This document shows, piece after piece, positions 1 through 8,273 of a DNA stretch of 64,000 bases. The translations under genes were made by a program, and so were the position numbers. Each line of letters begins with the position of its first letter. Positions within the stretch are counted from its first letter, which is position 1. The notes under the pieces are model-generated. The model saw only the letters and a list, made by a program, of their open reading frames with translations. It made no database searches and was not told the origin of the DNA. The stretch is from Ignavibacteriota bacterium (lineage in GTDB: Bacteria; Bacteroidota; Ignavibacteria; Ignavibacteriales; Melioribacteraceae), in assembly GCA_002698995.1 (NCBI GenBank), contig PAAX01000002.1:1-64000 (forward strand), written 5' to 3'.

Positions 1-47
1 AACTATTCATTAATGTCTATCTTCTTTGTTTTTTTAGTCAAGTATAA

Positions 48-74
48 AAATCAGTATTTGTACTGATTTCTTTG
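48..74. terminator. AT-rich hairpin, possible terminator of an upstream gene
   Basis: A perfect 9-bp inverted repeat (AAATCAGTA, loop TTTG, TACTGATTT) is followed by a short T-rich run. The stem has little GC, so it is a weak intrinsic terminator at best. Nothing else is recognisable in the first 120 bases. Confidence 0.35.
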
Positions 75-120
75 CTGAATATCTTGTTTATATTACATAG
101 AAATTACTTGAGGAGAAATT

Positions 121-351
121 TTGAGAAGATATAATGGAAGAATGAATGGTGAAAAATTCTTAGCTGATGCTCAAAACAATTTATTGCACAATTTAGATTC
201 CGAAAAAGAAGAGTGTAACATTGATTCCATTTTATTAATTAGAGTAGAATTACCATTCACATCAATTGAAAGTGCATTTAATCACAAGAATTATGGTCTT
301 TGTCCATATTGCTTTAGAAAGCAATTTGAGATGTATATTAATAGTAAATAG
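121..351 (+). CDS. small hypothetical protein with a CPYC motif
   Basis: A 76-residue protein I do not recognise. The TTG start is chosen because an AGGAG ribosome site sits about five bases upstream; an in-frame ATG seven codons later has no comparable site. The C-terminal third carries GLCPYCFRKQFE, a CxxC pair that could be half of a metal site or a redox pair, but no second Cys pair exists for a full zinc ribbon (the only other Cys is near residue 32). No signal peptide or membrane segment is visible. It is followed by a clear intrinsic terminator, which supports it as a transcribed unit. Function unknown. Confidence 0.5.
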   Translation: MRRYNGRMNGEKFLADAQNNLLHNLDSEKEECNIDSILLIRVELPFTSIESAFNHKNYGLCPYCFRKQFEMYINSK

Positions 352-442
352 TTGATTTAGAATTGTTTTTTCCCAAATTCACATGTAATGTGTTTACTCT
401 AAATCATTTGTGATCAAATCCAATACTCACCTCAAATATTTT

Positions 443-476
443 AGGTCTGTTGATTTATTCTTCAGACCTTTTTTTA
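443..476 (+). terminator. intrinsic terminator
   Basis: A 7-bp stem AGGTCTG/CAGACCT with a 13-base loop is followed directly by a run of seven T. It ends transcription of the small gene upstream. The start codon of the next gene lies one base after the T run. Confidence 0.75.
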
Positions 477-698
477 ATGACCTACTTTGTTTACATATTG
501 ACTTCTCTTAAAGATTCCAAAAGATATATTGGAATGACCTCCGATCTAAACAAAAGATTGAAAGAGCATAATTCCGGAAAAGTAAAATCAACAAAAAATC
601 GCAGACCTCTTGAATTAATTTATACTGAGGAATTTATTTCCAAAAAGGAAGCATCAAATAGAGAAACTTTCTTTAAATCCCACAAACAAAAGAATTAA
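477..698 (+). CDS. GIY-YIG domain nuclease-like protein
   Basis: A 73-residue single-domain GIY-YIG protein of the small UvrC-N/YhbQ-like type. The family core is visible: FVYIL at the start (GIY position), then KRYIGMT (YIG position) and the basic helix DLNKRLKEHN with the conserved Arg, followed by a Glu-rich C-terminal part. ATG is preferred over an upstream in-frame TTG because the domain normally begins with M-x-x-VYIL and because the TTG lies inside the terminator loop. There is no good ribosome site, as everything just upstream is terminator. The family cleaves DNA in larger enzymes; the role of stand-alone members is not established. Confidence 0.75.
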   Translation: MTYFVYILTSLKDSKRYIGMTSDLNKRLKEHNSGKVKSTKNRRPLELIYTEEFISKKEASNRETFFKSHKQKN

Positions 699-788
699 TT
701 CTTTCGTCATTTCATTAAACAAATAGACAACTATTTTCGATAATGGAAGGGTAAGATTATAAATAAAAAGAGAAAAGGGGTTGTGAAA

Positions 789-1280
789 ATGAATCTTCAT
801 GAAAAGGATAAAAACAACGAATCTAACGAATTACTGCAGTTAGTTAGTTTTAAGATTGGGAATGAGGAATTTGGAGTTGATATTCTTAAAGTACAGGAAA
901 TCAACAGAATGATGGCAATTACTAAAGTTCCTTCCGCACCAAGTTTTGTTGAAGGAGTAATAAATTTAAGAGGTAGAGTAATTCCGGTAATTGATTTAAG
1001 AATAAAAATGGGATTACCTAAAAGAGAATCAAGTAAAAATACAAGAATTGTTGTAGTTGAATTAGAAGGAACAACCGTAGGATTTATAGTAGATGAAGTA
1101 AGCGAAGTATTGAGAATCCCAAAGAATATAACAGAAGCTCCTCCTGAAATGGTAGCCGGAATAGATGCAGATTATATAACTGCAGTCGGAAAACTTGAAG
1201 ACAGATTACTAATTCTACTGGATTTGGAAAAAGTACTTTCCTTAACTCAATCAAAACAATTAGCTGAATTAGAAGTATAA
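789..1280 (+). CDS. cheW: CheW-like chemotaxis coupling protein
   Basis: A 163-residue single CheW domain filling the whole protein: LVSFKIGNEEFGVDILKVQEI, then VEGVINLRGRVIPVIDLR (the hallmark strand-turn of CheW) and VGFIVDEVSEVLRI. CheW links chemoreceptors to the kinase CheA. The ATG is chosen over a GTG two codons earlier because AAGGGG lies eight bases upstream of the ATG and only two from the GTG. No cheA, receptor or other che gene is nearby in the window, so its partners are encoded elsewhere. Confidence 0.9.
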   Translation: MNLHEKDKNNESNELLQLVSFKIGNEEFGVDILKVQEINRMMAITKVPSAPSFVEGVINLRGRVIPVIDLRIKMGLPKRESSKNTRIVVVELEGTTVGFIVDEVSEVLRIPKNITEAPPEMVAGIDADYITAVGKLEDRLLILLDLEKVLSLTQSKQLAELEV

Positions 1281-1293
1281 ATTTTTTCTTTAT

Positions 1294-1361
1294 AGATGAG
1301 GCTGTCTTAGAACTTTAACTTGTATAGAAATATTACAAAAACTTTTAAGACCTCCTCATCT
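1294..1361. repeat. 68-bp imperfect inverted repeat, possible MITE or IS-end relic
   Basis: Outer arms AGATGAGG/CCTCATCT and inner arms GTCTTA/TAAGAC pair around an AT-rich centre. The left end reads GAGGCTGTCTTAGAACTTT and the reverse complement of the right end GAGGAGGTCTTAAAAGTTTT, which resembles the terminal repeats of some transposons. It lies between two convergent genes, so it may also serve as a bidirectional terminator. Confidence 0.5.
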
Positions 1362-1387
1362 AATCAATATCAATGTGATAGTTTAAT

Positions 1388-3250
1388 TTATTTTGGTATT
1401 CTTATTGTAAAGTTTGATCCAATATTTTTTTTACTCACAACAGAAATTTCTGCATTATTTACATCACAATATTTTTTAACTAGAGCCAATCCCAAGCCAT
1501 TACCTTCATACTTTCTTGTATAGCCGGTATCCTCTTGGGTAAAAGGAGTAAATATATCCTCTAAAAATTCTTCTGCTATTCCAATACCGGAATCAATAAC
1601 ACTTATGTACTGATTGTGTTCGTCACAGCAGATAACAATTTTAATTATTCCATTATGCGTATATTTATTAGCGTTATCAATCAGGTGAGAAAAAATTTGA
1701 ATCATTGAATATCTATCGCAATAAACTAGACAATCAGAAAGTTCTCCTTCAATTTCAATTTTGTTGTTTTTGCTGTGAAAGTATTCTCCATACTCAATCA
1801 TAATATCATTGATAACATCATCATAAATATTAATCTTTTCATAGATTGGATTATATATTCCTAACTGAAGTTCAGACATATTTAAAATCAAATCGATAGT
1901 TCTGATAATTCGTTTTGTTGATGTTTCTATTCCCCAGAAAAAACTATTAATTCTAGAATCCTTAGAAAAGAATTCTTCTTTTAACAGACTGATATAATTA
2001 AGGATAATATTGATTGGTGTACTTATTTCGTGGCTCATTTGAGCTAAAAATTCTGTTTTTAATCTATCTGATTTCTCAGCAAATTCTTTAGCAGAATTTA
2101 GTTCACTAAACAATTTCATATAACTTGTTATATCCCAGCAGATACCTAATATCTTACGTTCTTCAACCATATTTTCATATTTAATCAAAGCAAACTTTAC
2201 ATATTCAATAGAGCAAGGGTTCTTAATCTTCAAGTCCAATTCTTTGTATGAAAAATTGTTGTTCGAAAATAATTCAATAAAATTTTTTAAGTAATTTTCG
2301 TCAATCAAATTACACCAATCTTCAAGAGAAACATTCAAATTATTTTTTACACAGAATAAATCGTACATCTGTTCATTCCATGTAATAATTTTGGATTCGA
2401 TCTGATATTCCCAAATACCTATTCTGGCTGTCTTTGCCAATAAGTTCATCTTTTCAGAAAGATTTTTCAATTCTCGTTCTATTTGTTTATTTGCAGTTAT
2501 ATTGTTGGCAGTATAAATAACCGCAAAAATATTACCGTACTTATTAAAGACAGGTTTGTAATTAACTTGGAGGGTTATTCTATTTTCATTTGGATAAATT
2601 AAATCAATCTCTCTGGATATTATTTCTCCCTTAAGGGCTCTGTTAATATTTTCAACCAAAGGTTCTTTAGCAATAATTTTTTGATAGTTTAGAACAGATT
2701 CACCAATAGTTAAGGCAGTATTGTAGGCTTTTTTTACTATTTCTCTAAAGGTATCATTAAACCCCACTATTTTATATTTTTTGTCTATTAACAGGTTATA
2801 GTCATTTGAATTATTGAATGACGGACTTAATAGAACACCGGTTTCATCAATTTTTTCATCTATAGTTAATTTTATCTTTTCATATTTTTTAAAGCAGTTA
2901 TTTACAGCTTCCAGCAATTCTTTATTATTGATTGGTTTTAACAAAAAATCATTTGCGCCGTACAGCATAGCTTCGCGCAGATATTTATATTCAAAAACCC
3001 CTGAAAGAAAAATAAAAGGGATTTGTGAAGAATAAATTTCCTTTTCAAGTTCTCTTTTAAATTCAATTCCATTTTGATTTTCTAATTGTATATCGGAAAT
3101 AATCAAATCAATTTGATTATAACTATTGATGATATTTAAGGCTTCATTTGGATTTTTAGTGGAAATAACTTTATAGCCGGCATACTCAATAACTTGGGAA
3201 ACTGCTGTTAAATCTTCGGGAGTATCAACTACAACAAGTATGTTTTTCAT
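1388..3250 (-). CDS. REC-PAS-PAS sensor histidine kinase, cytoplasmic
   Basis: A 620-residue kinase with no membrane segment. Order: response-regulator receiver (1-120; phospho-acceptor Asp53 in SDIQL, Lys105 in LLKP), PAS-like region (about 150-260, ending in a PAC-like strand YTANNITANKQIERE), second PAS (about 265-385), HisKA with QMSHEISTP (His407), and HATPase (N box DNANKY, G1 DSGIGIAEE, G2 EGNGLGLALVKKY). The receiver has only one acidic residue at the usual metal pair (VVVDTPED instead of DD), so phosphorylation may be weakened. A good GGAGGA ribosome site precedes the ATG. No partner regulator is adjacent. It likely senses a cytoplasmic signal through PAS; the ligand is unknown. Confidence 0.85.
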   Translation of the reverse strand: MKNILVVVDTPEDLTAVSQVIEYAGYKVISTKNPNEALNIINSYNQIDLIISDIQLENQNGIEFKRELEKEIYSSQIPFIFLSGVFEYKYLREAMLYGANDFLLKPINNKELLEAVNNCFKKYEKIKLTIDEKIDETGVLLSPSFNNSNDYNLLIDKKYKIVGFNDTFREIVKKAYNTALTIGESVLNYQKIIAKEPLVENINRALKGEIISREIDLIYPNENRITLQVNYKPVFNKYGNIFAVIYTANNITANKQIERELKNLSEKMNLLAKTARIGIWEYQIESKIITWNEQMYDLFCVKNNLNVSLEDWCNLIDENYLKNFIELFSNNNFSYKELDLKIKNPCSIEYVKFALIKYENMVEERKILGICWDITSYMKLFSELNSAKEFAEKSDRLKTEFLAQMSHEISTPINIILNYISLLKEEFFSKDSRINSFFWGIETSTKRIIRTIDLILNMSELQLGIYNPIYEKINIYDDVINDIMIEYGEYFHSKNNKIEIEGELSDCLVYCDRYSMIQIFSHLIDNANKYTHNGIIKIVICCDEHNQYISVIDSGIGIAEEFLEDIFTPFTQEDTGYTRKYEGNGLGLALVKKYCDVNNAEISVVSKKNIGSNFTIRIPK

Positions 3251-3257
3251 AACTCCT

Positions 3258-3276
3258 CCGGCGCATTATGCGCTGG
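3258..3276. promoter_or_regulatory. GC-rich palindrome in the leader of the hybrid kinase
   Basis: GCGCATTATGCGC is a perfect 6-bp dyad around one base, extended by CC/GG after one mismatch. It abuts the ribosome site of the kinase gene on the minus strand. In an AT-rich intergenic region this is conspicuous; it could be an operator or a leader hairpin. Confidence 0.4.
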
Positions 3277-3464
3277 AAAAGCGTTTATAAATTACTATTA
3301 ATACTACTCATCAAAAATAATGAAAATAAATTCATCTTCAATTGTAATTAATTTATCCTTAGCGGACAATTTCAACTTTTTGGCGTTAAATAAATACTAT
3401 AACAAAATGGTAATTTTCAAGAAACAACCTTAATTTCATGGTTCATAAAAATTAGAATGGTGTA

Positions 3465-4808
3465 ATGAAGATTATTATAGCGGGTGCAGGCGAAGTGGGA
3501 TATCATTTAGCCAAACAGCTTTCACTTGAAGAACATGATATTTCAGTAATAGATATTGATGAAGACCAATTGGAAAGAGTTGATTCCGTAACCGATGTAC
3601 TTACTATTAAAGGCTCTTCAACTTCCATAGAAATGCTGAAATCAGCTAGAGTTGCAGAAACTGATTTGGTAGTTGCGGTAACTTCTTCGGAAGAAACAAA
3701 CTTAAACACTGCCATTTTAGCGAAACAGCTTGGTGCAAAAAAAACTATAGCCAGAGTTGGGAATGCGGAATATGTCTCCAAAGAGAATAAAGGTATTTTT
3801 TCTACAGTTGGAATAGATCACTTAATTTATCCGGAAGAACTGGCAGCATTTGAAATTCAAAAACTTATTGAAAGAGCTGCTGCAACTGATGTTATAGAAT
3901 TTGAAGGGGGAAAATTAAGTCTGCTTGGATTAAAACTCGATTCCAATATTCCTATTTTAAGAAAATCTTTAAAAGATATTTCAAAGGAATATGAAATTGT
4001 AGATTTCAGAATTGTAGCAATACATAGGGGAATGAGAACCATTGTTCCATCCGGCAATGATTTACTTCTTCCTAATGATCAGATATTTATAACTACAACA
4101 CATGAAGGAATCGGAAAAATTCTTCAGCTCGCCGGAAAAGATAAAGCCAAAATAGATGATATTATGATTTTGGGCGGCGGAAAGATCGGTAAGAAATCTG
4201 CTCAGTTATTGGAAAGTTCACTTAATGTAAAATTGATTGAATCGGATAAAAGCAAAACCAATGAACTTGCAGATCAGTTAAGTAAAACCCTTGTTATACA
4301 AGGCGATGGACGCGATATTGATCTATTGGCGCAAGAAGGTATAATTGATATGGATGCATTTATTGCCGTAACAAATGATGCCGAAACTAATATAATTGCA
4401 TGCTTAATGGCTAAACATCTAGGTGTATCTAAAACAATTGCTTTGGTTGATAATGTTGATTATATCCCGCTTACTCAAACAATTGGTTTGGATTCTCTTG
4501 TAAATAAAAAATTAATTGCCGCTAATAATATTACAAGGTTCATCAGACAAAGTAATGTTGTTACAATTGCCACTTTACAAGGAATTGATGCAGAAGTTTT
4601 TGAATTTATTGCAAAGCCGGGATCCGAAATAACTAAAAAGCCGGTTAAGAATCTTAAATTCCCTAAAAATGCAATTATTGGTGGATATATTAGAGATAAT
4701 CAAGGGTTTATTACTAAAGGGGATACTCAAATTCAGGCTAACGATAAAGTAGTTGTTTTTTCATTGCCATTTGAAATTAACAAAGTAGAAAAACTCTTTC
4801 AATCATGA
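3465..4808 (+). CDS. trkA: Trk potassium uptake system, NAD-binding subunit TrkA
   Basis: A 447-residue peripheral membrane protein with the classical tandem layout: TrkA-N/RCK domain 1 (1-120, dinucleotide motif IAGAGEVGYHLA), TrkA-C (about 140-218), TrkA-N domain 2 (about 230-350, LGGGKIGKK), TrkA-C (about 368-447). It gates the TrkH channel in response to bound nucleotides. The stop codon overlaps the TrkH start by four bases, so the two are translationally coupled. Length is normal for a two-repeat TrkA. Confidence 0.95.
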   Translation: MKIIIAGAGEVGYHLAKQLSLEEHDISVIDIDEDQLERVDSVTDVLTIKGSSTSIEMLKSARVAETDLVVAVTSSEETNLNTAILAKQLGAKKTIARVGNAEYVSKENKGIFSTVGIDHLIYPEELAAFEIQKLIERAAATDVIEFEGGKLSLLGLKLDSNIPILRKSLKDISKEYEIVDFRIVAIHRGMRTIVPSGNDLLLPNDQIFITTTHEGIGKILQLAGKDKAKIDDIMILGGGKIGKKSAQLLESSLNVKLIESDKSKTNELADQLSKTLVIQGDGRDIDLLAQEGIIDMDAFIAVTNDAETNIIACLMAKHLGVSKTIALVDNVDYIPLTQTIGLDSLVNKKLIAANNITRFIRQSNVVTIATLQGIDAEVFEFIAKPGSEITKKPVKNLKFPKNAIIGGYIRDNQGFITKGDTQIQANDKVVVFSLPFEINKVEKLFQS

Positions 4809-6253
4809 TTCAGTATAAAGCCATATTAAGTGTAATCGGGTTTCTACTTATTCTGGTTGGTGGATTTATGATGCTTGGAATCCCATTCTCAATTTATTAT
4901 GGTGATGATGATATTTTTGCTTTAGTTATAAGTGGAGTATCAACCAGCATAATCGGAGCTATTACATTCCTTCTTACAAGAGAAAAAGATAGAGAGATTA
5001 GAAAACGTGAAGGATACATTGTAGTTTTTCTCGGCTGGTTTGCGATGTCGTTATTCGGAGCAATTCCGTTTGTTGTTCATGGTTCTATCCCAAGTTATAC
5101 AGATGCTTTTTTCGAGACAATGTCGGGATTTACAACTACAGGTGCCTCAATCCTTAATGATATTGAATCACTACCGCACGGACTCTTATTCTGGCGAAGT
5201 ATTACTCAATGGCTGGGGGGAATGGGAATTATTGTTCTCTCTTTAGCTATACTTCCAATTTTAGGTATTGGCGGAATGCAGTTGTTTGTTGCTGAAGTTC
5301 CGGGTCCTACTAAAGATAAAATTCATCCAAGAGTTAAAGAAACAGCAAAAAGATTATGGGGAATTTATTTTATTCTAACTTTTTTAGAAACTGTACTTTT
5401 ACTTTTTGGCGGAATGAATTTGTTCGATGCCATAAATCATTCATTCACAACTATGGCAACCGGTGGATTTTCAACAAAGCAGAATAGTATAGCTGCTTTT
5501 GAATCTGCATACATTGATTATGTAATTACAATATTTATGTTTTTGGCGGGAATGAATTTTTCCGTTCATTATTATCTTCTTCATGCTAAATTTAATGTGC
5601 TCAAAAAGAACGAAGAATTTAGAACCTACACTTTATTTATTATAATAACATCTGTGATTATTGCTATTTCTTTAATAACCTCGAGTTACAATGATTTCGA
5701 AAAATCTTTCCGCGATTCATTATTTCAAGTGGTTTCTATAGTAACTACTACTGGTTACGTAACAGCAGATTATGAAAGCTGGGGGAATTTTTATCAGCTC
5801 TTATTTTTCTTGCTATTATTTGTCGGCGGATGTGCCGGCTCAACCGGCGGTGGAATTAAAGTAGTAAGGCATTTACTGCTAATCAAAAATAGTTTACTTG
5901 AACTTAGAAGATTGATTCATCCCCGAGCAGTAATTCCGGTTAGATTTAACGGCTCTTCTATAGGACAGGATATTGTTTCCAATATTCTTGCTTTTTTCTT
6001 GTTCTATCTTGGAATTTTCATATTTGGTACATTAGTCATGTCTTTAATCGGTTTAGATTTTCCATCTGCTTTAGGTTCAGTTGCTACTTCATTGGGCAAT
6101 GTTGGCCCGGCTATTGGAAGTGTTGGACCGGTTTATAATTTTTCTCATATACCGGATTTTGGAAAGTGGTTTCTATCTTTCTTAATGCTTTTAGGAAGAT
6201 TAGAATTATTTACCATTCTTATTATATTTTCTTCAGCATTCTGGAAAAAATAA
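4805..6253 (+). CDS. trkH: Trk potassium uptake system, membrane subunit TrkH
   Basis: A 482-residue integral membrane protein of the TrkH/KtrB family. The four pore loops are visible with their filter glycines: SGFTTTGAS, TMATGGFST, VSIVTTTGYVT and TSLGNVGPA. This is the K+-conducting subunit and forms a complex with TrkA encoded just upstream. The gene ends two bases before a convergent CoA-transferase gene, leaving no room for a conventional terminator. Confidence 0.95.
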   Translation: MIQYKAILSVIGFLLILVGGFMMLGIPFSIYYGDDDIFALVISGVSTSIIGAITFLLTREKDREIRKREGYIVVFLGWFAMSLFGAIPFVVHGSIPSYTDAFFETMSGFTTTGASILNDIESLPHGLLFWRSITQWLGGMGIIVLSLAILPILGIGGMQLFVAEVPGPTKDKIHPRVKETAKRLWGIYFILTFLETVLLLFGGMNLFDAINHSFTTMATGGFSTKQNSIAAFESAYIDYVITIFMFLAGMNFSVHYYLLHAKFNVLKKNEEFRTYTLFIIITSVIIAISLITSSYNDFEKSFRDSLFQVVSIVTTTGYVTADYESWGNFYQLLFFLLLFVGGCAGSTGGGIKVVRHLLLIKNSLLELRRLIHPRAVIPVRFNGSSIGQDIVSNILAFFLFYLGIFIFGTLVMSLIGLDFPSALGSVATSLGNVGPAIGSVGPVYNFSHIPDFGKWFLSFLMLLGRLELFTILIIFSSAFWKK

Positions 6254-6255
6254 AA

Positions 6256-7434
6256 TCACAAAAATATTTTATTGATTTCTTCTTCATTAAGATTTAGTTC
6301 ATTATTAAGAATCTCTTTTCCATGCTGATTAAATCTAGGCGGCGGAAGTAAATCTTTTTTGTTCTCAACCTTATCAATATTTGCACAAAAAGATTTCACT
6401 CCTATTAATTCTTTCTGATTATTCCCTTCCAATAATATTTCTTCAGCTTGTTTCTGCTCAAATACTTCTTTCATATTTAGAACTAAAGCAGCCGGAATTT
6501 TCTTTTCATTTAATTCTCCTATTAATTCAGCCGAATTTCTTGAAGCTATTTTTTCAGAAATAATTTCATTCAGTTCAATTCTGTTTTTCACCCTATTATG
6601 ATTAGTAGAAAATTTTTGATCTATAGAAAGTTCAATAATATCAAGTACTCCACACAAATTCATAAATTGTTTATCATTCCCAACAGCAAGAACTATTAGT
6701 TTATCATCATTTGTTCTATAAGTTGTTCCGTAAGGAACTATGTTCGGATGATCGGATCCAACAGCTTCGGGAATAGTTTTACCAACCAAATAATTTGATG
6801 ATTGATTAACCAAAGATGAAATTCCCGATTGCAGCAAAGAACAATTTATGTAAGAGCCTTCATTATTGATTAAACGATTGATATATGAAACAAGAACAGC
6901 TTCCTTAATTTGATGAGCAGCTAAGACGTCAATTAGTGCAACCGGCATTTTTATCGGTCCACTCTCTTTTGTTCCGTTAATGTAAGTAAATCCGGCATAA
7001 GCTTGCATAACCGCATCAAAAGCTGTTCTTTCATCATTTAATCCGAATCCGGTTATATGTGCATAAATAATTTTTGGATTAATTTTACTTATAGATTCGT
7101 AATCTAGTTTTAATTTTTTATCATCACCGGGTTTGAAGCTTACTGTTACTAAGTCCGCTTTTGAGATTAATTTAATCAGAATCTCATAATGAGCGGGATT
7201 ACAGAAATCCAAACCAATTGATTTTTTACCCCAATTTACAGAACAGAAATAACTTGAAAGATCATCATCATTTTCATTGGGGAGTTTCCAATTTCTCGTT
7301 ACATCTCCGTTAGTTTTCGGATTTTCAACTTTAATAATATCTGCACCTAATTCAGCAAAAAACATTCCGACTGATGGTCCGGCAAGAACAGATGAAAGTT
7401 CAATAACTTTGAAGTTCTTAAATATCGTATTCAT
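6256..7434 (-). CDS. family III CoA-transferase (CaiB/BaiF type)
   Basis: A 392-residue member of the CaiB-BaiF family, which moves CoA between an acyl-CoA and a free carboxylate. Seen: FKVIELSSVLAGPSVGMFFAE near the start, ADIIKVENP (binds CoA in the family), the FDAVMQAYAGF segment with the conserved catalytic Asp, and GTTYRTNDDKLIVLAVGN in the second half. Related enzymes act on carnitine, formate/oxalate, 2-methylacyl-CoA and bile acids; the substrate cannot be read from sequence, and no acyl-CoA gene lies beside it to help. It is a single gene convergent with trkH. Confidence 0.85.
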   Translation of the reverse strand: MNTIFKNFKVIELSSVLAGPSVGMFFAELGADIIKVENPKTNGDVTRNWKLPNENDDDLSSYFCSVNWGKKSIGLDFCNPAHYEILIKLISKADLVTVSFKPGDDKKLKLDYESISKINPKIIYAHITGFGLNDERTAFDAVMQAYAGFTYINGTKESGPIKMPVALIDVLAAHQIKEAVLVSYINRLINNEGSYINCSLLQSGISSLVNQSSNYLVGKTIPEAVGSDHPNIVPYGTTYRTNDDKLIVLAVGNDKQFMNLCGVLDIIELSIDQKFSTNHNRVKNRIELNEIISEKIASRNSAELIGELNEKKIPAALVLNMKEVFEQKQAEEILLEGNNQKELIGVKSFCANIDKVENKKDLLPPPRFNQHGKEILNNELNLNEEEINKIFL

Positions 7435-7503
7435 ACAATTCCGTTAATTCTCAATTATCTAAATATTTGTTTATATTTAATTTTGCAAATCAAGTATGGT
7501 AAA

Positions 7504-8271
7504 ATGAAAATATTTTTACTTTTCTACATAATTTTGTTTGCAGCAGCATTAAATGCTCAAGAATTATACTTCTGTAAAAGTGTTACTGAAAACGGTAAAC
7601 CTATTGATGCAGAATTGAAATGGGAAATACAACCTTTCGGCACAAGGATTTCAATCCTATATCGATCTAATAATTTTTTGAATGACCAAATCTACTACTT
7701 ATTTATTGATAAAAAGTTTGATAATGAATACAAACCATTTGACAGTAAAACCAATCGACCCGATAAACAGAAAAAGTGGATGGAGTTTGAGTTCTCATTT
7801 AAAGAAGAAGGTGAATACAAAATTTATATAATGGATTCGGAGCAAAAAGTTTTAGCTCAGAATTACTTATCTGCATTTTTCAGCGGCAGCTATAATTCGA
7901 TTGCAAAAAAATCAGAGACGAGCTACAGTTATTACGATGATGCAAAAATTATTTTCTCCGAAAGAGTATTCAGCAATAAACCTTATAACAGTTTTAGAGA
8001 AACTTCACTTTCCCAAAATAACGGCGAAGTATATATTTTTATTGATAACGGAAAACCTTTGAATACTGATGTAATTCTGGTTTATATTTACCAAAAGAAA
8101 AATAGAGCTTTTGAATATGATGAGTTTGTAGATTCAAAAAAGTTCAAGATAGACGAAAACTGGAAAAGTACTTTTTTCAAATATAAATTTGAAGATGCGG
8201 GCGATTATAAGTTTGCGATTTTTAATCAAGAAGAAAAACCAATTAAAAACGGATTCATTAAAGTGAGATAA
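7504..8271 (+). CDS. exported hypothetical protein with two similar beta-rich halves
   Basis: A 255-residue protein I do not recognise. The ATG is chosen over a TTG seven codons upstream because it opens a typical signal peptide, MKIFLLFYIILFAAALNA, cleaved before QE. The mature part looks like two similar modules. In each, a strand-rich stretch (ISILYRSNN, then VYIFIDNGK) leads to a closing segment with a conserved flavour, FEFSFKEEGEYKIYIMDSEQ and FKYKFEDAGDYKFAIFNQEE. Such modules suggest small beta-sandwiches, as in periplasmic binding or adhesion domains. It ends three bases before rfbA, so the two are probably co-transcribed, although a functional link is not evident. Confidence 0.65.
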   Translation: MKIFLLFYIILFAAALNAQELYFCKSVTENGKPIDAELKWEIQPFGTRISILYRSNNFLNDQIYYLFIDKKFDNEYKPFDSKTNRPDKQKKWMEFEFSFKEEGEYKIYIMDSEQKVLAQNYLSAFFSGSYNSIAKKSETSYSYYDDAKIIFSERVFSNKPYNSFRETSLSQNNGEVYIFIDNGKPLNTDVILVYIYQKKNRAFEYDEFVDSKKFKIDENWKSTFFKYKFEDAGDYKFAIFNQEEKPIKNGFIKVR

Positions 8272-8273
8272 AT

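Noticed and set aside
1320-1523. Plus-strand open frame opposite the end of the hybrid kinase
   Set aside because: It starts within the inverted repeat and runs antisense to the well-supported HATPase region; composition is not protein-like.
3503-4057. Two minus-strand open frames inside trkA
   Set aside because: They are Ser-rich translations of the antisense of a conserved gene, without ribosome sites.
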